From Lunularia cruciata (Eukaryota; Streptophyta; Marchantiopsida; Lunulariales; Lunulariaceae), in NCBI GenBank assembly GCA_948567375.1, contig OX419755.1, positions 77,708,931-77,772,930 on the forward strand: a DNA stretch of 64,000 nucleotides, given 5' to 3'. A model generated the notes under the pieces. The model did no database searches. It was not told where the DNA came from and saw only the letters and a program-made list of their open reading frames with translations. Positions 59,332 through 64,000 of the stretch are shown piece after piece. Both the position numbers and the translations under genes were made by a program. The stretch's first letter is position 1. Each line of letters opens with the position of its first letter.

Positions 59332-61214
59332 TGTCATAATATTTGCAACATTGAAGCTAGTTTGCTCCAACATTGGAGTATTAGTCTTGGCAATCATAAT
59401 TATATTAGTAGTTTCTCAAGGGCTACTTAGTGGTGGCTAGATTTTGTGTTTGGGCTAGTGATCACATCATTGGAGCTATTTTCAATCACATGTCATTTTC
59501 ACATCATTGGAGCTATTTGCACCATAAGATAGACCATCAGTGGTGCAAATAAGCTTGGAGTGCTAGGTTGAGTCCAAGGGGTTTACCTTCAAAGTGTAAT
59601 TCCAAAGAGCTCACTTCTTTGATGTTGAGCATTTGAGTTCTTGGCTATGGTAGGTAGAGACCGATTAGTAGCACTTGGAGTCTCTTAACTAGAGTGGGTA
59701 TGGCTTGGAAAACGTAATTAATGCCCATTGTTGATAGTTTCTTGAGTTGAGTGATTGATTTTTGATCCGAGTTGAGTGTGAATTAAATTGATTACATCAG
59801 AGAAGTGAATCAAGAGAAATCAGGTGTAAGAAGATTGGGAGTTGGTGGTATTTGCAAGCTTGGGAAATTATAAGTACTTCTAATTGTTGCTCAATTTATT
59901 GTGAGAGTGGATTGTGTGTATAAGTGATGTGGAAATTGCTATAGATTGATAGTTAGGTGAATAGTGTGTGGAATTACTACCCAAATTTTGTGAAATTGAG
60001 GCCAAATTGAGTCAATAAGTGTTCAATTTGAGACCAAGAAAGTGAAATTGGAGGTCATGGTGGTGTAATTTGAGCCCAAGAGACAAAATTGGAGCTAGAT
60101 TTGGAAACCCATACTCTAAAATTAGGAATTTGGAGCTATATCTCCTCAATTCAATTTGACTCTATTGGCAATTAGTGAAGGATTTAAGAGTTCTCTAGAT
60201 TGGAAAAATACTTGGAGATCTATCATATTAGAGAGATATTGACCTAATTTGGAGGTTTAAGTTGGCAAAGGTTGGCTTGATTTGGAGGTGGATTAGATTT
60301 AGTGAAGGGTAGCCAAATTGGAGAGAGTTCAATTTTGGCAAGAAAAAAGAGGTCAAGTTGGTAAAATTTGGCCAGATTTGGAGCTTTGGCAATTAGGAGA
60401 GGATTTAGAGTGTTCTTTAGATTGTCAAAATACTTTGAGATTTATTAGATTGGAGACGGATTAATTTGATTTGGACGTTCAAGTTGGCGGAGGTTGGCCA
60501 AGTTCAAAGTTGATGGAGGTCGGCCAAATTCAAAAGTGTTAGATTTGGTAGAGATTTGCCAAATTGGAAGGTAGGACCTTGCAATTTGGCTACTTTTGGG
60601 TTTGATTTGGGAAGAAGAAAGAGAATCAAGTTGGCAAAGGTCAACCAAATTAGCAGGTGTGTCAAATATGGTGGACGTTAGTTAAATTAGAGAAGATTCA
60701 ATTTGGCAAGAAGAAAGTCCTCATTTTGGAGTTTAGAGGCTTCAAAGCATAGGGTTATGAGCTAGAGATGCTACCCTTCATAGCCTTTCTAAACTCTCTC
60801 GCTTGCTAGCATGAGGCTAGCCAATTTAGTTAAGTTTTTGGTAATTTCTTAGAGTTATTTGACAAAATCTACTTACTCTTCAAGTTTATGCACAATAGTG
60901 TTTGAACCCCATATATTTAGTTCTTAGATTGGTATCCTAGCCAATTGGTCCACCTTCACTTCTTATTCTAGTGATGGGTAGATTAATACATGCATATGTA
61001 TTAGTAACTCATGTAACTTTGGCTAGGAAAGGACATTTGATCATATCCTAGGTGATCTTAGTAGCATAGGAGTAGATAAACACTCCTATTGTATCAAATG
61101 CCAAATTCAATCTGGTTTTGATTTACGGGATGGAGAATTATTGTTTAGATTTATTGTGATTGGATCCCACCCATTCTTTACTTCTTATTTTTGTGCTTTG
61201 TTTGTGTGAGGTGC
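59332..61214 (+). repeat. LTR2 of the Ty3-type tandem array
   Basis: Starts TGTCATAATATTTGC after a G-rich ATGTGGGG and ends just before the primer site at 61217. It aligns with LTR1 over its length, with local length differences; a short duplication (ATCACATCATTGGAGCTATTT-type) occurs near 59461-59520. It carries the same inverted tRNA-like relic (about 60835-60970). Confidence 0.75.
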
Positions 61215-63841
61215 CTTGGTATTTAGAGCATTAGTGTTCTAATGTGCTCTTCGTAATGAGATTAGAGTGTTGATTAGTCACGCCATTTATGTTTCTCTTT
61301 GGTCAAGTAGGGAGTGATGGCCTACAAACCGTGAGAATGCATGTTATGATATTAGGTTACAAGTTGTCCGTCCTCTTAGTGTATTTGTCATAGTTAGAGT
61401 TACATTAGTGGGTGGTGTTTGGTTGGTGGTGGTTTTTGGAAATTATAGTTGCGGTTTGGATACATTGTCATGACAAAATTCTTTAGGGATTCTAGGGGAG
61501 ATTTTGGTACAATATGTAGTGGGTTGACATGGAGTGGTGCTTGGTGTCAACTTGTATCTCAAGTTCCAATGAGGAAGGAAATTAATTTTGGTTTGGAGTC
61601 TACCACAAGAGCTAATTGTAGTACCAAGAGCTAGCCATATGATCTAGATGTGAAATTTGGTTTGGTAACACTAGAATGATTTTATACATGATGGTCAAAA
61701 TAGATCAGATAGAAATATCACCAAAAGAGTACTTCTACTAATAGAGCAAAAATCGAATTAGACTTGAGAACCTTAGAACCAATAGTTAGACATATGATTT
61801 AAAGGTGAGAATTGGTTTGGCAACAACTGGAAGGATGTTACACATGATGGACTTAACAGATCAGAAAGAGGTATCACCAAAAGGGGGCTTCTACTAATAG
61901 AGTAGGAACCGAAATATGCCTAAAATCTTTCAAGTCAATTTTGGAGGCCTAAAAGGATGAATTAGGCCTCAAAAATGTGCACATTCCCCCTCAACAGAGA
62001 AAAGATTGGCCTTCCCTCCCCCTAGTTTGTCTTGTTGAGAGCTTTCTAATGGTACCTTATGTGATTCTGAGACTCCTATAGGAAGATTCCCTAAAAGATT
62101 CCCTCCAATCAAAGCTTGTTTGACCAACCAGATAGGACCTAGACCAACATGTCACCCATCCAAGTAAATAATCCAAGGGTGGAGCTTGCTGACATGTCAC
62201 GTATCTGTGTGCCTAATCCTATGGTGGAGCTTTCGTGGAGGAGATCCTCTTTGTCTATATAATAAAGAGAAGGTGCTCCTTTGGGGTACCAAATGTTGAG
62301 TGTGTAATTTGTGTTTCTCTCTCTTCTCTTGTCCTCGGAGTATTACACTAATTTAGTTGAGAGTGCACATTGTGTGTCCACATTGTTGTTATGGGACATG
62401 GACAAGCTTATAGGACCCCCAAAGGCTTGTGAGCCAACATATCTCTCACTCAAGATGAACCTTTAATGGCTATTAAGGTAATGCACCATGAACTAAGAAT
62501 GCAAAGAACCAAACTCCATCACACTTCTCCAGGACTAGAACTCCAAGGCACCTCCAAGACTCAAGCCATTGCTTACAAGAGAACTCAATAACAAAGAGGT
62601 AGTTACAAAAGGATGATGAGTACTCCAAGCTTATATACTTGTGAAAAATTTATACACCAAAATTACAAATTATCAAAATAAATCAAGTTACTAAGCTAAA
62701 AGTCATATAAAATCTAAAGTCTAAAGAATATCTATACATATGAGAATAATCCCATGAGTAAATGGTCTTATCCTCACTTGCCAACTAGATCGAGGATTCC
62801 TTCACATGAGCTATCCTTGGACTACAAAGAAATATGTACCAAGGCTTATGGGCCCAAGAGTTCTCAACTCATTCTTCAAAGTCAAATAACTAAGAATAAT
62901 ACCAAGTCAATGCACTAGAAAATTAAATAATGATGCTCACTCTTTTCCTTTCCTCTAGAATAGGGTCATCTTTATCTTAGCTAAGACTAACTCTAGCTAA
63001 TCTGACAAGATAGAAGCTTGGCTAAACTTTATATATAGTATATTTTTCAACTATTTACAATATAAAACTTATTATCCTTATAGAAGATACATGCACCAAT
63101 GGGTATTATAGGCACCTAGCTCTAGTACAATGAGTACCATTGAGTTGGATGACTTTATCTAGGAGTTTGATAGTTGGTGTGATCTGTAATAGATTTGTAG
63201 TAAATGTGGAACCCAACATTGTTCACACCCTTCATGGCATAAAAGGGGTTGTTCCAACACTTGGAAGGTCTGCCAATGGATAACTACCATGAACTCAAGA
63301 GAGCTCACTTGGAGGAGATTGAGCTATGGAGACAATATTGGTCTCCAAACTACATTTTCATCACTTTAGGTTCAATTTCAAAGGGTAGATATGTAATATC
63401 TATGAGTTCTAGCTTTGGTGGCTTTGGTGTCTCTAGTGGAGATGGTGCTTTTACAAGTGAGGTATTACTATAAGAGGTGTTGTAGTATTGAGGTTAATCC
63501 CATGGTGGACTTCATCCAATGCTTGAGGAAAAACTACCAAGGAGTGCGGATTGATAAGTTGAAGAGCTTGTAGGAGTTCTAGCAAGAGGTTGAAGAGTCT
63601 ATGCAAGGCATATAGTTGCATGAGATGGTTGATCAATTTCACGCTAGGAGTTATTGAGGGCCAAGCAATCTACATTTGGTACAAGATATTGGACATGGAA
63701 TTGCACCATAGAGTAAGTGTAACAATATGGAGTTTAGCGATGAAGTTAGTCAAGGCTAACAAAATAGTGAATAAACCAAATGAACTTAGAATATTCTACA
63801 AGTATCTAGGAACCTTCTTGGGAAGCTTCCTACTAGCTTAG
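61215..63841 (+). pseudogene. Second copy of primer site, leader and gag, interrupted by a solo LTR
   Basis: After LTR2 the sequence repeats the order seen after LTR1: primer site (61217-61229), leader, then gag from about 63249 (LEGLPMDNYHELKRAHLEEI) through NYQGVRIDKLKSL (63530) to about 63840. Interruptions are the solo LTR (61617-62347) and about 690 bp of unrelated AT-rich sequence (about 62428-63116) that the first copy lacks. Gag has frameshifts after about 63590. The element continues beyond the window or ends in the minisatellite. Confidence 0.65.
61617..62347 (+). mobile_element. Solo LTR of the chromovirus family with perfect 5-bp target duplication
   Basis: TGTAGTACCAAGAGC to GGAGTATTACA, 731 bp, aligned with 10661-11422 throughout, including TCTATATAATAAAGAGAAGGTG (TATA region, about 62255). 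The flanks CTAAT (61612-61616) and CTAAT (62348-62352) are identical. No internal sequence remains, as expected after LTR-LTR recombination. Confidence 0.9.
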
Positions 63842-64000
63842 CTTGCATCCCAAGTAGGTAGTTTCTAGAATGAAGCTTCTAGAAGCTTCCAACCAGCTTA
63901 GCTTGCATGCCAAGTAGGTGGCTTCAAGAAGGAAGCTTCCTGGTTAATTTGGCTTGCACTCCAAGAAAGTGGCTCAAGGAAGCATCTTGAGAAGCCTCTC
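63821..64000. repeat. Minisatellite, ~50-60-bp units, three copies to window end
   Basis: Units at about 63821, 63881 and 63931 begin GAAGCTTCC and contain GCTTGCATSCCAAGTAGG (63841, 63901) or GCTTGCACTCCAAGAAAG (63952). The array runs off the window edge. Confidence 0.75.

Overview
The window looks like nuclear DNA of a land plant. The evidence is a plant-type pentatricopeptide (PPR) protein, a plant-type small secreted cysteine-rich protein, spliceosomal introns with GTAAGT-like donors, Ty3 chromoviruses, and retrotransposon relics whose stop codons are mostly former CAG codons. I cannot name the species. A non-seed plant (moss, liverwort, fern or lycophyte) is my guess, from the unusual LINE and the Ty3 lineage with a PHD finger, but this is weak.

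Layout. 1-13.6 kb is nested dead retroelements. A Ty3 pol (integrase plus PHD finger) is split at base 801 by a TG...CA-ended element (802-6455), which is itself split by a smaller member of the same family (1613-3492). An LTR-like stretch follows, then a chromovirus pol with chromodomain (8031-10646) and its 3' LTR (10661-11422), then the RT and zinc finger of a non-L1-like LINE on the minus strand (about 11.43-13.56 kb).

13.6-47.6 kb is the gene island. It holds a seven-exon MINDY-3/FAM188-type deubiquitinase (15590-22185, +), a three-exon secreted cysteine-rich protein (31982-33823, -) and a single-exon 979-residue P-class PPR protein (44176-47115, -). Between them lie long stretches without recognisable genes. 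These contain local tandem duplications, a small SINE-like family with target duplications, a tRNA-like SINE relic, a LINE endonuclease relic and a chromodomain relic. 47.6-49 kb is very AT-rich and empty.

49-64 kb is a tandem LTR-gag-LTR-gag array. LTR1 is 48993-50644, with an initiator-Met-tRNA-type primer site at 50647; LTR2 is 59332-61214. The array is interrupted by the largest TG...CA element (51417-56592, itself carrying about 2.4 kb of foreign DNA), by an inverted solo LTR (57125-58112) and by a solo LTR with a perfect 5-bp target duplication (61617-62347).

The three host genes share no visible pathway: ubiquitin-chain trimming, a secreted peptide-like product, and (by homology) organelle RNA metabolism. 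The main novelty is in the repeats: a TG...CA element family with a coiled-coil gag-like ORF and no visible LTRs, a compact SINE-like family, and a C2H2 / restriction-like-endonuclease type LINE.
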